Positions 36,160 through 44,928 of a stretch of DNA of 64,000 bases are shown here, piece after piece; the first letter of the stretch is position 1, and each line of letters begins with the position of its first letter. Under the pieces are notes generated by a model that was not told where the DNA came from, made no database searches, and saw nothing but the letters and a program-made list of their open reading frames with translations. Both the position numbers and the translations under genes were made by a program. Origin of the DNA: Imhoffiella fuscus (GTDB lineage Bacteria; Pseudomonadota; Gammaproteobacteria; Chromatiales; Chromatiaceae); NCBI RefSeq assembly GCF_042682685.1, contig NZ_JBHUHX010000059.1:60773-124772 (forward strand). Reading direction: 5' to 3'.

Positions 36160-36220
36160 CGAATGACCTCCTGAGTACAAGAAACCAGGGTGTGAAAACC
36201 CAGAAAAACCCGGCGGTTCG

Positions 36221-37024
36221 TCATCCTCCTGGACGCCGCCGCAGCATGCCGCGCCCAGGGTCGTAGCCGAGCAGGGCGGCGCCGAGGAAGACCCCCAGCG
36301 CGAGCGCGACCCCGGCCAGCGACGGCCAGTCGATCCGGGCATAGAGCGCGAAGCGGATGAGTTCCACCGCCCAGGTGAAGGGGTTGAAGCGACAGATCTC
36401 GTAGAGCAGCAGGCTGGAATCGCGGATGCGCCACAGCGGATAGAGCGCCGAGGAGGCGAAGAACATGGGGAAGATGACGAAATTCATGATCCCGGCGAAG
36501 TTCTCCAGCTGGCGTATGACCGAGGAGAGGAAGAGCCCGAGCGCACCCAGCATGAGCGAGGCGAACAACAGGGCCGGAAACGCCAGCAGATAGCCGATCG
36601 GCGGCGGACGCACCTCCCAGAACCAGGCGATCGCGAGAAAAAGATAGACCTGGAGGATGGCGACCAGCGCACCCGCGATCAGCTTGCAGAACAGCAGATA
36701 CCAGCGCGGAAAGGGGCTGATCATGAGCAGTCGCATACTGCCCATCTCGCGGTCGTAGACCATGGAGAGCGAGCTCTGCATCCCGCTGAACAGCAAGATC
36801 ATGGCCATCAGGCCGGGGACGATGTATTCCTCGTAGAGGATGTAGGTCTCGTAGGGCGGGATGATGGACACCCCGAGGATGGAGCGGAACCCGGCGGCGA
36901 AGATGAAGAGCCAGACCAGGGGGCGCACCAGGGCGCCGAAGAAACGCTCGCGCTGGTGCAGGAAACGCAGCGCCTCGCGCACCAGGATACCGAGCAGACA
37001 GCGCAGATAGGCGCGCGCGCTCAT
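36221..37024 (-). CDS. ABC transporter permease, PQQ-dependent-catabolism associated
   Basis: The protein has 267 residues with about six membrane helices and the ABC-2 permease pattern (VPGLMAMILLFSGMQSS, then DREMGSMRLLMISP). This is an export-type or machinery-type permease, not an importer. Its start overlaps the stop of the ATPase gene by 4 bases. With the ATPase, the beta-propeller and the periplasmic binding protein it matches the conserved gene set found near PQQ-dependent alcohol dehydrogenases. The transported molecule is not known. Confidence 0.85.
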   Translation of the reverse strand: MSARAYLRCLLGILVREALRFLHQRERFFGALVRPLVWLFIFAAGFRSILGVSIIPPYETYILYEEYIVPGLMAMILLFSGMQSSLSMVYDREMGSMRLLMISPFPRWYLLFCKLIAGALVAILQVYLFLAIAWFWEVRPPPIGYLLAFPALLFASLMLGALGLFLSSVIRQLENFAGIMNFVIFPMFFASSALYPLWRIRDSSLLLYEICRFNPFTWAVELIRFALYARIDWPSLAGVALALGVFLGAALLGYDPGRGMLRRRPGG

Positions 37025-37770
37025 GCCGCCTCCCGTTCGCCGGTGAGCCGGGCGAACGCCTCCCGGACATCCTCGGCGCCGGCGGCCTCCAGCATCCCCC
37101 GAGCCGTCCCGCGATAGAGGAGCCGTCCCCGGTGCAGCAGCAGCACGCTGTCCTCGGGCTGCACCTCGTCGACTAGATGGGTCGCCCAGAGCACGCCGAC
37201 GCCCTGGAGACGACAGGTCTCGCGGACCTGTTCGATGATCGCCTGACGGCTTCGGACGTCGAGCCCCACGGTCGGCTCGTCGGCCAGCAGCAGCCGGGGG
37301 CCATGCAGCAGGGCGCGCGCCAGTTCGAGCCGACGGCGCTGACCGCCGCTGAGCTGACGCACCTTGTCGCCAGCGCGCTCGGCCAGTCCGGCCCCGGCGA
37401 GCGCCTCGCGGATACGCGGTCCCATCAGCCCGGGATCCAGCCCGTACAACGCGCAGTGATAGAGCAGGTTCTGCCGCAGACTCAGATCCAAATCCAGCGT
37501 CGGCTGCTGGAAGACCACGCCGAGATCGGCCAGCGCCCGATGTCCATCGCGGGCCAGATCCTGACCCAGGATGCGGATGCACCCGGCACAGCACAGAAAG
37601 AGCCGGGTGATGAGCGAGAAGAGGGTCGTCTTCCCTGCCCCATTGATTCCGAGCAGAACGCAGAAGACGCCGGCCGGCACCTGGAAACTGATGTCATCCA
37701 GGACCGGACGGCGCGGATAGGCGAAGCTAACCCCGCTCACCTCCAGTGCAGGAACATCCGGGTCGCTCAT
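37021..37770 (-). CDS. ABC transporter ATP-binding protein, PQQ-dependent-catabolism associated
   Basis: The protein has 249 residues with Walker A GINGAGKTT, signature LSGGQRRRLELARAL, Walker B LLLADEP and the H-loop (WATHLVDE). It should energise the permease encoded next by a 4-base overlap, and overlaps the propeller gene upstream by 4 bases too. The arrangement is the standard PQQ-associated ABC unit. Confidence 0.9.
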   Translation of the reverse strand: MSDPDVPALEVSGVSFAYPRRPVLDDISFQVPAGVFCVLLGINGAGKTTLFSLITRLFLCCAGCIRILGQDLARDGHRALADLGVVFQQPTLDLDLSLRQNLLYHCALYGLDPGLMGPRIREALAGAGLAERAGDKVRQLSGGQRRRLELARALLHGPRLLLADEPTVGLDVRSRQAIIEQVRETCRLQGVGVLWATHLVDEVQPEDSVLLLHRGRLLYRGTARGMLEAAGAEDVREAFARLTGEREAA

Positions 37771-38732
37771 GGCCCGACCACAACACCCCAGGGCAGGCGC
37801 CCGACCGGAACGCTCTTGAGCACCTTGAGCCGTTCCAGATCGACCACCGACATGTCATTGCTCACCCCGTTGGTCGTGAACATGCGCGACTGATCGGGCG
37901 CGAAGGCGAGGTTCCAGACTCGCTGGCCGACCAGCAGATATTTCTCCACCTCGAAGGTCTTGGTATCGACGACCGCGACCCGCGCGGCCGGTCCGAGCGC
38001 GATGAAGGCGCGGCTCCCGTCGTCGGTGATGCGGATACCGACCGGCTGGATCAGCTCCTTGCGCATGCCGGGGATGGCGAACGTGATGACATGGATCTTC
38101 TCGCGCTTGGCCACGTCGATCACGCTCACCGTCCCGCCGATCTCGGAGGAGACCCACACCTGGCGACTGTCGGGGGTGAACTGGGCGACACGCGGGCGCT
38201 GATCGACCAGGACGTTGCCGACCACCTCATGCGTGGAGAGGTCGATGAAATGGGCCATGTTGGTCGTCTCGGAGGTGTTCACCAGCCACTTGCCGTCCGG
38301 ACTCACCCCCATCCCCTCGGGCTCGACGCCGACCTGGATCTCGATCACCTTGGTCCGCTTCTCGACGTCGACCACCGTAACCATGTTGTCGTCCTCGTTG
38401 GCGACATAGAGGAATCGGCCCTGAGGTCCCAACGCCAGCAGCTCGGGATCCGGTCCCGACGGCAACGTGTGGTCGACCTTCAGGCTCTTGAGATCCAGCA
38501 CCTCGATGTGATCCTCGTCACTGGTGCAGACATAGAGCGATTCGCCGTCCTTGCTCAGGGCGATCCCGCGCGGACGCTGCCCCACCGGCACGGTCTGGCG
38601 CACATCGAGCGTCTCGCCATCGACCACCGTGATGCTGTTGTCCTTCTCGCTCGACACATAAACGCTGTAGGCCTGTGCCCCCAATGGCGACAGCAGACAA
38701 ACGCCGAGCATGACCGTTCGCAGATGATGCAT
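37767..38732 (-). CDS. YVTN-type beta-propeller protein, PQQ-dependent-catabolism associated
   Basis: The protein has 321 residues from ATG 38732 behind AGGAGA, with a signal peptide (HLRTVMLGVCLLSPLGAQA). About seven propeller blades are seen, each with a VVD or ITVVDGETLDV-like strand and a G.P.G...SPDG turn (VSPDGKWL, FTPDSRQV, FAPDQSRM). It is periplasmic. Members of this family occur with PQQ-linked alcohol dehydrogenase operons; a role in assembly, sensing or electron transfer has not been settled as far as I know. It is encoded between the binding protein and the ATPase. Confidence 0.9.
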   Translation of the reverse strand: MHHLRTVMLGVCLLSPLGAQAYSVYVSSEKDNSITVVDGETLDVRQTVPVGQRPRGIALSKDGESLYVCTSDEDHIEVLDLKSLKVDHTLPSGPDPELLALGPQGRFLYVANEDDNMVTVVDVEKRTKVIEIQVGVEPEGMGVSPDGKWLVNTSETTNMAHFIDLSTHEVVGNVLVDQRPRVAQFTPDSRQVWVSSEIGGTVSVIDVAKREKIHVITFAIPGMRKELIQPVGIRITDDGSRAFIALGPAARVAVVDTKTFEVEKYLLVGQRVWNLAFAPDQSRMFTTNGVSNDMSVVDLERLKVLKSVPVGRLPWGVVVGP

Positions 38733-38779
38733 GGTGCTCTCCTGATAGGGATGGTGGAAATTCGAGGGACGGTTCGGAC

Positions 38780-39988
38780 TCAACGGATCGAGCACTCGGT
38801 CTCGGGCCGGTCGTAGCCCAATGTGTCGAGGGTCGAGAACTGGTGAAGAAAGCCTTCCTGGGGCGAGACCGAGACCAGGGTTCGCGGCGAGACGACGAGG
38901 ATCGGCTGGCGCATCTGACCGTTCCAATCGCGGAAGGACAGAGGAACGCCCTTGAAGGCCGCGAGCTTGAAATCCGGCCCCAGCACATACTGACGCAGCC
39001 GCGACGCCTCACCCGACTGGGTGCGGGTGGCGGCCTCGCCGATACTGCGTACGGCCAGCCAGGCGGCATAGTCTCTCGGCGTCATGAAGCGTCCGGTCCG
39101 TTCGAGGAACCGACGCTGAAACTGAGTCGCACCCCATTGCTCCATGACGCCGCTCCAGGCCGTCGCCACCAACCCCTGTGTGCCGCCGATGGGCCTGGGT
39201 CGATAGGTGCGGTAGTCGAGATAGGCCCCGAAGGCATCCGCCTCATCGGCGACCAGCAGGATGTCGTAGTCCTCGACCTGGGTGAAGGAGTTGGCGAGCT
39301 GCTGCTCGTTGAAATGTCCCGAATCGGTCCGCGAGGCCCCCGCCTTGAAGGTCCAGGGCTTCTGGACGACGATCTTGGCGCCGAAACGCTTGGCGGCACG
39401 CTCGATCGCAGCGCCGAACGCCCGGTCCTCGGGGAGGGGACCGACCACCAGGAACCAGCGCATCCAGCGTTTCCAGGCCAGATACTGGGTCAGTGCGTCG
39501 GCGAGCATCGCACGGCTCGGCACCGTATGCAGCAGGTTGGAGCGACACCCCTGGATGCGCAGGTCGTCGTCCATGGCCCCAATGTTGAACAGGAGCGCAT
39601 CGCCGGCCTCCGGCAGGTCGGCCAGCGCCAGGAGATCGGCCTCCGGCAGGTCGACCAGAAAGAGCCGCACGCCCCGCTGGATCAGGTCGCGCAGCACATC
39701 GCTCGGCGACTGATCGGGGGCCAACGTCACCGGCAACAGATCGAAGGACTGACCGGTGAATCGCCCGGTGGTGTTGTTATCGAGGATCCCCTGACGCGCA
39801 CCCTCCACCCCCTCGTCCTCGATACGCGGTTCGAGCGACGAGAGCGGAATGTACTCGGCGCGTTCCGCGCTGATGAGCCCGATGGGGATGCGGAGAGGCT
39901 CGGCTTGTACGAAGCCGATCGACAGAAGCAGAGAGAGCAGGACAAGGATCCGAATCCAATCGGACGAACGTGACATGGCGGGATTCAT
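38780..39988 (-). CDS. Periplasmic substrate-binding protein, PQQ-dependent alcohol dehydrogenase system
   Basis: The protein has 402 residues with a signal peptide (WIRILVLLSLLLSIGFVQA before EPLRI). The fold is the branched-chain-amino-acid-type ABC binding protein, and the segments IPIGLISAERAEYIP, LFLVDLPEADLLALAD and FLVVGPLPEDRAFG fit the subfamily linked to PQQ alcohol dehydrogenases. ATG 39988 is used; ATG 39976 is an alternative, and neither has a strong ribosome site. It is the first gene of the minus-strand operon that ends at 35536, and it faces a divergent sigma-54-type promoter. Confidence 0.88.
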   Translation of the reverse strand: MNPAMSRSSDWIRILVLLSLLLSIGFVQAEPLRIPIGLISAERAEYIPLSSLEPRIEDEGVEGARQGILDNNTTGRFTGQSFDLLPVTLAPDQSPSDVLRDLIQRGVRLFLVDLPEADLLALADLPEAGDALLFNIGAMDDDLRIQGCRSNLLHTVPSRAMLADALTQYLAWKRWMRWFLVVGPLPEDRAFGAAIERAAKRFGAKIVVQKPWTFKAGASRTDSGHFNEQQLANSFTQVEDYDILLVADEADAFGAYLDYRTYRPRPIGGTQGLVATAWSGVMEQWGATQFQRRFLERTGRFMTPRDYAAWLAVRSIGEAATRTQSGEASRLRQYVLGPDFKLAAFKGVPLSFRDWNGQMRQPILVVSPRTLVSVSPQEGFLHQFSTLDTLGYDRPETECSIR

Positions 39989-40258
39989 GGCCAGGGTCAG
40001 ACTCCTAGGTGTTGGATGCACCGAGAACCATGCCGACCTCGATCGCGGGGCATGGCTTCCATTCCAAAACGACGAGCGCCTGATCCTAGGCAATATCCGC
40101 GCCTAAAAAGCCAGCGTAGCCGCCGTTTCTCCACGTGGCTCACACACCAAGCTCGATATGGCAATTGCGAAGCTTTATCGACAACAGCGCGTGATGAACA
40201 TCTGTCGCACCCAGCCGCGTTCCTCCCGGCCAGGAACGAAGACCCAAGTGACGCACAA

Positions 40259-40276
40259 CGTGTCAGTTCTGACACG
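40259..40276. promoter_or_regulatory. 18-base palindrome, likely activator site
   Basis: CGTGTCAG-TT-CTGACACG is a perfect inverted repeat. It lies about 115 bases upstream of the sigma-54-type promoter, the usual place for an enhancer-binding protein. The sigma-54 activator encoded at 59908 is a candidate to bind it, by inference. Confidence 0.5.
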
Positions 40277-40372
40277 CCGATCGAGACGTCCCCTTCAAGA
40301 CGTACCGCCCGATCGCGCGACATGTACCGAGCGAAACGCGCGATCCGGCCTTCAGCCAGACCTGACGATGAA

Positions 40373-40388
40373 AGGCACGTGATTTGCT
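40373..40388 (+). promoter_or_regulatory. Sigma-54-type (-24/-12) promoter
   Basis: AGGCAC-GTGAT-TTGCT matches the consensus TGGCAC-N5-TTGCW except for the first base, with the invariant GG and GC ten bases apart. It points towards the 128-residue protein gene that begins about 120 bases downstream. Confidence 0.6.
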
Positions 40389-40510
40389 GTCGAGCCAGAG
40401 GCTTCGATGTCCCCAGCCCGAAGAGGTCTGGCGAAGGGGCCATTCCCAAATGACGCCGGCGCGACCGACCGCTGGATCGCGATCCGGAAGATGCCATCGA
40501 GCGAGGTTCC

Positions 40511-40897
40511 ATGCATCCGAGACTGACCGCACTCATCCTCACCGCCGTCGTCACCGGCTGGGCCGGCACCTCGGCCGCCACCGAGACCGGCGCCGCCGCG
40601 CCCCAGACCGAAAACGGTCGAGCGGCCTACCCCACCCAGGCGATCGCCGACTATGTGATCGGCTGCATGCTGTCCAATGGCGCATCGGCGGACACACTGC
40701 AGAAATGCTCCTGCAGCTTCGATCTGATCGTCTCCGAGATCCCCTTCGCCGAATACGAGAAGGCCGAAACGCTGATGCGCATGCAGCAGGTTCCGGGGGG
40801 AGGACGAGCGGGTGCCTTCAGGGACTCGGCCTGGGCCAAATCGACGATCGAACGATTCAAAGAGGTCCAGGCCGAATCCACGCTACGCTGTTTTTAG
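40511..40897 (+). CDS. Small secreted cysteine-containing protein, function unknown
   Basis: The protein has 128 residues with a signal peptide (LTALILTAVVTGWAGTSAA). The mature part has four cysteines in YVIGCMLSNG, LQKCSCSFD and a terminal RCF, and reads mostly alpha-helical. I recognise no named domain, but the short conserved-looking pattern and the place before a cytochrome c, behind a sigma-54 promoter and opposite the PQQ operon, suggest a periplasmic partner of alcohol oxidation. It could help cytochrome or quinoprotein assembly through its disulfides. Confidence 0.7.
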   Translation: MHPRLTALILTAVVTGWAGTSAATETGAAAPQTENGRAAYPTQAIADYVIGCMLSNGASADTLQKCSCSFDLIVSEIPFAEYEKAETLMRMQQVPGGGRAGAFRDSAWAKSTIERFKEVQAESTLRCF

Positions 40898-40945
40898 GCC
40901 AGCCGGACCCACAACAACAGATAAAGAGATACCGAGGAGTCGACG

Positions 40946-41275
40946 ATGGATGAGACACGCACCAAGATTCTGGGCCGCGCCCTACTGACCGCCGGTCTGG
41001 TGATCGGACCAATCACCGCATCCCTGGCCGCAGACGGCGCGGAACTCTACCGGGCCAAGATCTGCCACACCTGTCACGGCGAGCGTCCGAACGAACCTGT
41101 TCTGCCCGCCTACCCCAAACTCTCCGGCCAGAACGCCGGTTATCTGTTGCAGCAGATGAAGGACATCCGCGACGGAAACCGAACCAACGGCCTCTCGGTC
41201 GCCATGAGAGCCGTCGTCGGCAGCGTCACCGACGAGGAATTCCAGGTTATTGCGAACTGGCTGGCGACCCAATAA
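40946..41275 (+). CDS. Monohaem class I c-type cytochrome
   Basis: The protein has 109 residues, starting at ATG 40946 behind GAGGAG. A signal peptide ends at LAA before DGAEL. The haem site CHTCHGE is near the mature N-terminus and the axial methionine is in the VAMRAVVG segment, as in cytochrome c553/c4-like domains. It is a periplasmic electron carrier. Being 48 bases after the cysteine protein and probably on the same sigma-54 transcript, it is a plausible electron acceptor of a PQQ alcohol dehydrogenase that lies outside the window. Confidence 0.88.
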   Translation: MDETRTKILGRALLTAGLVIGPITASLAADGAELYRAKICHTCHGERPNEPVLPAYPKLSGQNAGYLLQQMKDIRDGNRTNGLSVAMRAVVGSVTDEEFQVIANWLATQ

Positions 41276-41328
41276 TCGGCCGTACCGCCAGCCAGACGAC
41301 GACCGGGTGTCAGCGCCCGATCCGCCGC

Positions 41329-43587
41329 TCAGGTGCTGAAGCCCGAGACCCGGGTGTTGAGCGCACCGACGTGCTGGCGCAGTCCGTTGGCAGTCTCGTT
41401 GATCCGGGCACTGCCCTCGCTGCTCTCCGCAGTGACCCGGTGGATGGCCCGGATGTGGTCGTTGACCTGCTCGGAGAGCGCATACTGCTGCTCGACCGCC
41501 TCGACGATCTGACCGTTCACCTCCGCGATCGAGGCGACCGCCTCGACGACAGCGCCCAGTGAGCGCATGGTGTCCTGGGCCTGCTCCGCGCTCTGGCCGG
41601 CCTCCACCACGCCGCGACGCAACAGATCGGTCGTGCGCTGACTCTCGGTCTGCAGCCGATCGATCCGCGCCTGGATGTCCTCGGTGGCAAGCCGCGTCTT
41701 GTTCGCAAGTTGACGGATCTCGGTCGAGACTACGGCGAAGCCGCGCCCGTGCTCCCCTGCACGCGCCGCCTCGATCGCCGCATTGAGCGCGAGCAGATTG
41801 GTCTGCTCGGCGATCTCTCGGATCAGGTGCACGATCTCGCCGATCGAGCGGCTCTGCTCGGAGAGTTCGCTAGCAAGGCCCGAGGCACCATCGAGCTCGC
41901 AGGCGAGACCGGCCACCAGTGCGTTGAGCCGCTCGATCTGACCGTTGCCGGTGATCACCTGGCGCTGCGCCTGCTGTCCCGACTCCACCCCCTGCTTGGC
42001 GCTCGCCAGCGTGAGCCCCGCGTGCCCCAGCATCTGCTCGACGAAGCGTGCGGCCTTGTCCGCATCCTGGCGCTGACTGCTAGCCCCGGCCTCGGCCTGC
42101 TGGGCCAGGGCGGCGAGCCGATCGCTGTCGGCCTGCACCCGCGTCGCGACCTCGGTCATCAAGCGAATGCTGTCCTGGAACTTGTCGAGCATCTGGTTGA
42201 AGGCGCGGGCGGTCTCGCCGGCCTCGGTCGCATGCTCGACCGGGGCGCGCAACGACAGATCCCCACTCTCGACGATCCGATTCATGGTGCGCATGGTGTC
42301 GAGCCAGACGGTGCGTGCACCATGTTCGACCACGTTGAGCCCCTCCTCCTCTTCCTCGGGCGACACACGCAGGTCATGGAATAGACGTAGCCCCAGGAAC
42401 ACCAACAAGCCGGAGCCGAAGGCCCACACGAAGATGCTGACCACGCCCACCAGCTGCACCCAAAGCTGGGACAGGTGTCCTCCGGTCGAGAGAGACTCCG
42501 GGGCCGCGAACAGGGCCAGCGAGAGCGTGCCCCACACACCACCGAAGCCATGGACCGCAATCGCCCCCACCGGATCGTCGATCTTGAAGCCGTGGAGCAG
42601 AACGGCCTCCGCGCCGAACACCAGCAGCCCGCCGACCATCCCGATCCAGAGCGCGTTCCCAGGCTCGACGACGGCACAGCCTGCGGTGATCGCGACCAGA
42701 CCACCGAGTGTCCCGTTGAGCACCTTGCCGACCGGCACCTGACCATGGTCGAGCACCAGCGCGAGCAGGAGACTCGCCAAGCCGCCAGCGGAGGCCGACA
42801 GCACGGTATTGAGGATGATCTTGGGGACTGAGCTATCGGCTGCCAGCGCACTACCGCCATTGAAACCGAACCAGCCCAGCCAGAGGAGAAAGACGCCCAG
42901 GGTCGCCAGCAGCAGATTGTGGCCGGGGATCTCCTGCGCCCTGCCGTGCTCGTCGAAGCGTCCCCGTCGCGGCCCCAGGACCAGCACCCCGGCAAGCGCG
43001 ATCCAGCCGCCCACCGAATGCACCACGGTGGAGCCGGCGAAGTCCATGAACCCCATCGTACCCAGCCAGCCCGATGCTGTATCCGAGAAGGCATTGCCCC
43101 AGGCCCAATGGCCCGAGACCGGATAGATGAAGGCGCTGATCATCGCCGAGATGATGAGATAGGCGTTGAACTTCATGCGTTCGGCGACCGCCCCGGCGAC
43201 GATGGTCGCCGCCGTACCCACGAAGGTGGCCTGGAACAGGAAGAAGGCGTAGTCGCTCGGCCCCGAGAGCAGCGACCCATTGAAGCCCCCCAGACCGATC
43301 CAGCCGTTCTGGCTGGAGCCAAACATCAGCGCGAAGCCGATCAGCCAATAGAGGATGACCGCCACCAGGAAGTCGCTGATGTTCTTGATCGCGACGTTGT
43401 AACTGTTCTTCGCCCGGACCAGGCCGGACTCCAGTGCAGTGAAGCCCGCTTGCATCAGAAACACCAAACCGGCGGAGACCAGGACCCAGATCAGGTCGAG
43501 TCTTGCGCTAACGCTATCCAGCGTGAGGGGTGATGCATGCACGGGGAGAGAGAAGAGGACCAACAGCAGAGCGATACCAACGAACAT
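41329..43587 (-). CDS. Ammonium transporter (Amt) domain fused to a chemotaxis-receptor signalling domain
   Basis: The protein has 752 residues from ATG 43587, chosen because a signal peptide follows (VGIALLLVLFSLPVHA); the frame is open to 43674. Residues about 25-425 are a complete Amt channel: FVGTAATIVAGAVAER with gate Phe122, MDFAGSTVVHS with Asp182 and pore His190, WFGFNGGS with Trp239 and Phe242, and AIAVHGFGG with pore His346, all matching key E. coli AmtB residues. The C-terminal Amt tail (EEEEEGLNVVEHG) runs into a HAMP domain (about 430-475) and a receptor coiled coil with tip IAEQTNLLALNAAIEAARAG. This reads as an ammonium-sensing chemoreceptor that uses a transporter as its input. 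No glnK is adjacent. It follows fdsD by 192 bases on the same strand. No CheR tail is present. Confidence 0.93.
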   Translation of the reverse strand: MFVGIALLLVLFSLPVHASPLTLDSVSARLDLIWVLVSAGLVFLMQAGFTALESGLVRAKNSYNVAIKNISDFLVAVILYWLIGFALMFGSSQNGWIGLGGFNGSLLSGPSDYAFFLFQATFVGTAATIVAGAVAERMKFNAYLIISAMISAFIYPVSGHWAWGNAFSDTASGWLGTMGFMDFAGSTVVHSVGGWIALAGVLVLGPRRGRFDEHGRAQEIPGHNLLLATLGVFLLWLGWFGFNGGSALAADSSVPKIILNTVLSASAGGLASLLLALVLDHGQVPVGKVLNGTLGGLVAITAGCAVVEPGNALWIGMVGGLLVFGAEAVLLHGFKIDDPVGAIAVHGFGGVWGTLSLALFAAPESLSTGGHLSQLWVQLVGVVSIFVWAFGSGLLVFLGLRLFHDLRVSPEEEEEGLNVVEHGARTVWLDTMRTMNRIVESGDLSLRAPVEHATEAGETARAFNQMLDKFQDSIRLMTEVATRVQADSDRLAALAQQAEAGASSQRQDADKAARFVEQMLGHAGLTLASAKQGVESGQQAQRQVITGNGQIERLNALVAGLACELDGASGLASELSEQSRSIGEIVHLIREIAEQTNLLALNAAIEAARAGEHGRGFAVVSTEIRQLANKTRLATEDIQARIDRLQTESQRTTDLLRRGVVEAGQSAEQAQDTMRSLGAVVEAVASIAEVNGQIVEAVEQQYALSEQVNDHIRAIHRVTAESSEGSARINETANGLRQHVGALNTRVSGFST

Positions 43588-43779
43588 GAAAGACTCGGGC
43601 CACGACGCAATGTCTAGAAACGGGCCGGCAAGTTTATCAGTCTCGTGCAGCCGAAATTGCATAGCCGATTGCACATTGGGATCGAATGCGAGCCTCGCCG
43701 TTCAACACCAGCCCATGCCGCCACACAATCGGCCGACCCGAGCGGGCATCGACACGCATGCCCACAGCCACGGAGCTGC

Positions 43780-44019
43780 TCAGTGGGACGGTTCGACCGA
43801 GTGCGGCACCTTCAGCTGGGCGATCGCCTCGACGACGATCCCTTCGAGCCCTTCCCCGCCAGTGCTCTCGACGTGAGCAATGATCTGCGCGCGCATTCGC
43901 GGGTCCCAGAATCGCTCGAAATGACTGGCGATCTCGTCGCGACCCAGCTGGCGATCGGGCCAGGCCGCAAAGAAATTGCCGATCTGATTCGCCATCTTGA
44001 CTAGATTTTGGATGTCCAC
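43780..44019 (-). CDS. fdsD: NAD-dependent formate dehydrogenase delta subunit
   Basis: The protein has 79 residues and matches the FdsD family from its opening MDIQNLVKMANQIGNFF through FWDPRMRAQIIAHV to the GGEGL turn. FdsD is a small cytosolic protein needed for activity of the soluble molybdenum formate dehydrogenase FdsABG, probably in cofactor insertion. It ends the cluster fdsG-fdsB-fdsA-fdhD-fdsD, the order known from Cupriavidus and Rhodobacter. Confidence 0.92.
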   Translation of the reverse strand: MDIQNLVKMANQIGNFFAAWPDRQLGRDEIASHFERFWDPRMRAQIIAHVESTGGEGLEGIVVEAIAQLKVPHSVEPSH

Positions 44020-44044
44020 GGTTACCTCCGAATGGGGAGCGGTT

Positions 44045-44893
44045 TCAGCTCAGGATGGGTTCCGGGTGGGTGTAGACCAGCATCCGTTCGCCGCGAGCGA
44101 AGCCCACCAGCGTCATGCCCACCTCACCCGCCAAGCGCACCGCCGCACCGGTCGGGGCGGAGACGGCGACCAACAGACCGATCCCCGCGCTCATGGTCTT
44201 CTGGACCATCTCGAAACTCGCCCGGCTGGTGCAGATGACGAACCCCTCGTGGGGTCTGAAGCCGCGCCGATGGAGCGCGCCGATGAGCTTGTCGAGCGCG
44301 TTGTGCCGGCCCACGTCCTCGCGCACCAGATCGACCCGCCCGCCGACATCGACCCAAGCCGCAGCATGGCCGCCGCCGGTGGCTCGAAAAAGGGACTGAT
44401 GGGACGGCAGATCGGCAAGCGCGCGCACGATGGCGCCAGGCTCCAGCGGGCAAACGGACGACACCCGTCGCACCGGCTGAGCGACCGCCTTGAGGCTCTC
44501 GACACCACAGAGTCCGCAGCCGGTCTTGCCGGACAGGGTCCGGCGACGCTCCTTGAGTTCGGCGAAGCGCCAGCCGGAGATGGAGAGCCGGATCTCGATC
44601 CCCTCATCTCCAACCTGGACCGGGTCGCAGTCCAGCATCTCATCGGCCGAACGCAGGATGCCCTCGGTCAGACTGAAACCGAGCGCGAAGTCGATGAGGT
44701 CGGTCGGTGTCGCCAGCATCACGGCATGCGAGACGCAGTTGTAGACCAGGGCGATCGGGGTCTCCTCGATCACCCGATCGGCGCGTACCGAGACCTGGCC
44801 ACCATCGAACTGCCGAACCTCGACCTCGCACCGATCGGGCCAGTGCTCGATCGGCTCGCGATCCTCGGGAGGCTGTGGCACGTGACATTCCAT
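44045..44893 (-). CDS. fdhD: Formate dehydrogenase accessory sulfurtransferase FdhD
   Basis: The protein has 282 residues. The conserved cysteine pair is in KTGCGLCGVE, and EDVGRHNALDKLIG and TSRASFEMVQK are family-typical. FdhD passes sulfur from IscS to the Mo-bis-MGD cofactor before it enters the alpha subunit. It lies between fdsA and fdsD, 35 bases from the former, as expected for one transcript. Confidence 0.95.
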   Translation of the reverse strand: MECHVPQPPEDREPIEHWPDRCEVEVRQFDGGQVSVRADRVIEETPIALVYNCVSHAVMLATPTDLIDFALGFSLTEGILRSADEMLDCDPVQVGDEGIEIRLSISGWRFAELKERRRTLSGKTGCGLCGVESLKAVAQPVRRVSSVCPLEPGAIVRALADLPSHQSLFRATGGGHAAAWVDVGGRVDLVREDVGRHNALDKLIGALHRRGFRPHEGFVICTSRASFEMVQKTMSAGIGLLVAVSAPTGAAVRLAGEVGMTLVGFARGERMLVYTHPEPILS

Positions 44894-44928
44894 GAAAAAG
44901 GTTCTCGTTTGTTTGAAGCAATTCCGGT

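Larger units (their letters stand above)
39989..40510. promoter_or_regulatory. Divergent regulatory region of the PQQ-associated genes
   Basis: No gene is supported in these 522 bases. They separate the minus-strand ABC operon from the plus-strand cysteine protein and cytochrome genes. An 18-base palindrome at 40259-40276 and a sigma-54-type promoter at 40373-40388 are listed separately. I see no good promoter facing the minus strand. Confidence 0.55.

Noticed and set aside
40157..40175. A second sigma-54-like site (TGGCA with GC ten bases on)
   Set aside because: The -12 part (GAAGCTT) lacks the TT before GC, and no gene begins at a suitable distance.
40016..40453. A 145-codon frame in the divergent PQQ regulatory region
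   Set aside because: It overlaps the palindrome and sigma-54 promoter, lacks a ribosome site and has no recognisable composition of a real protein.
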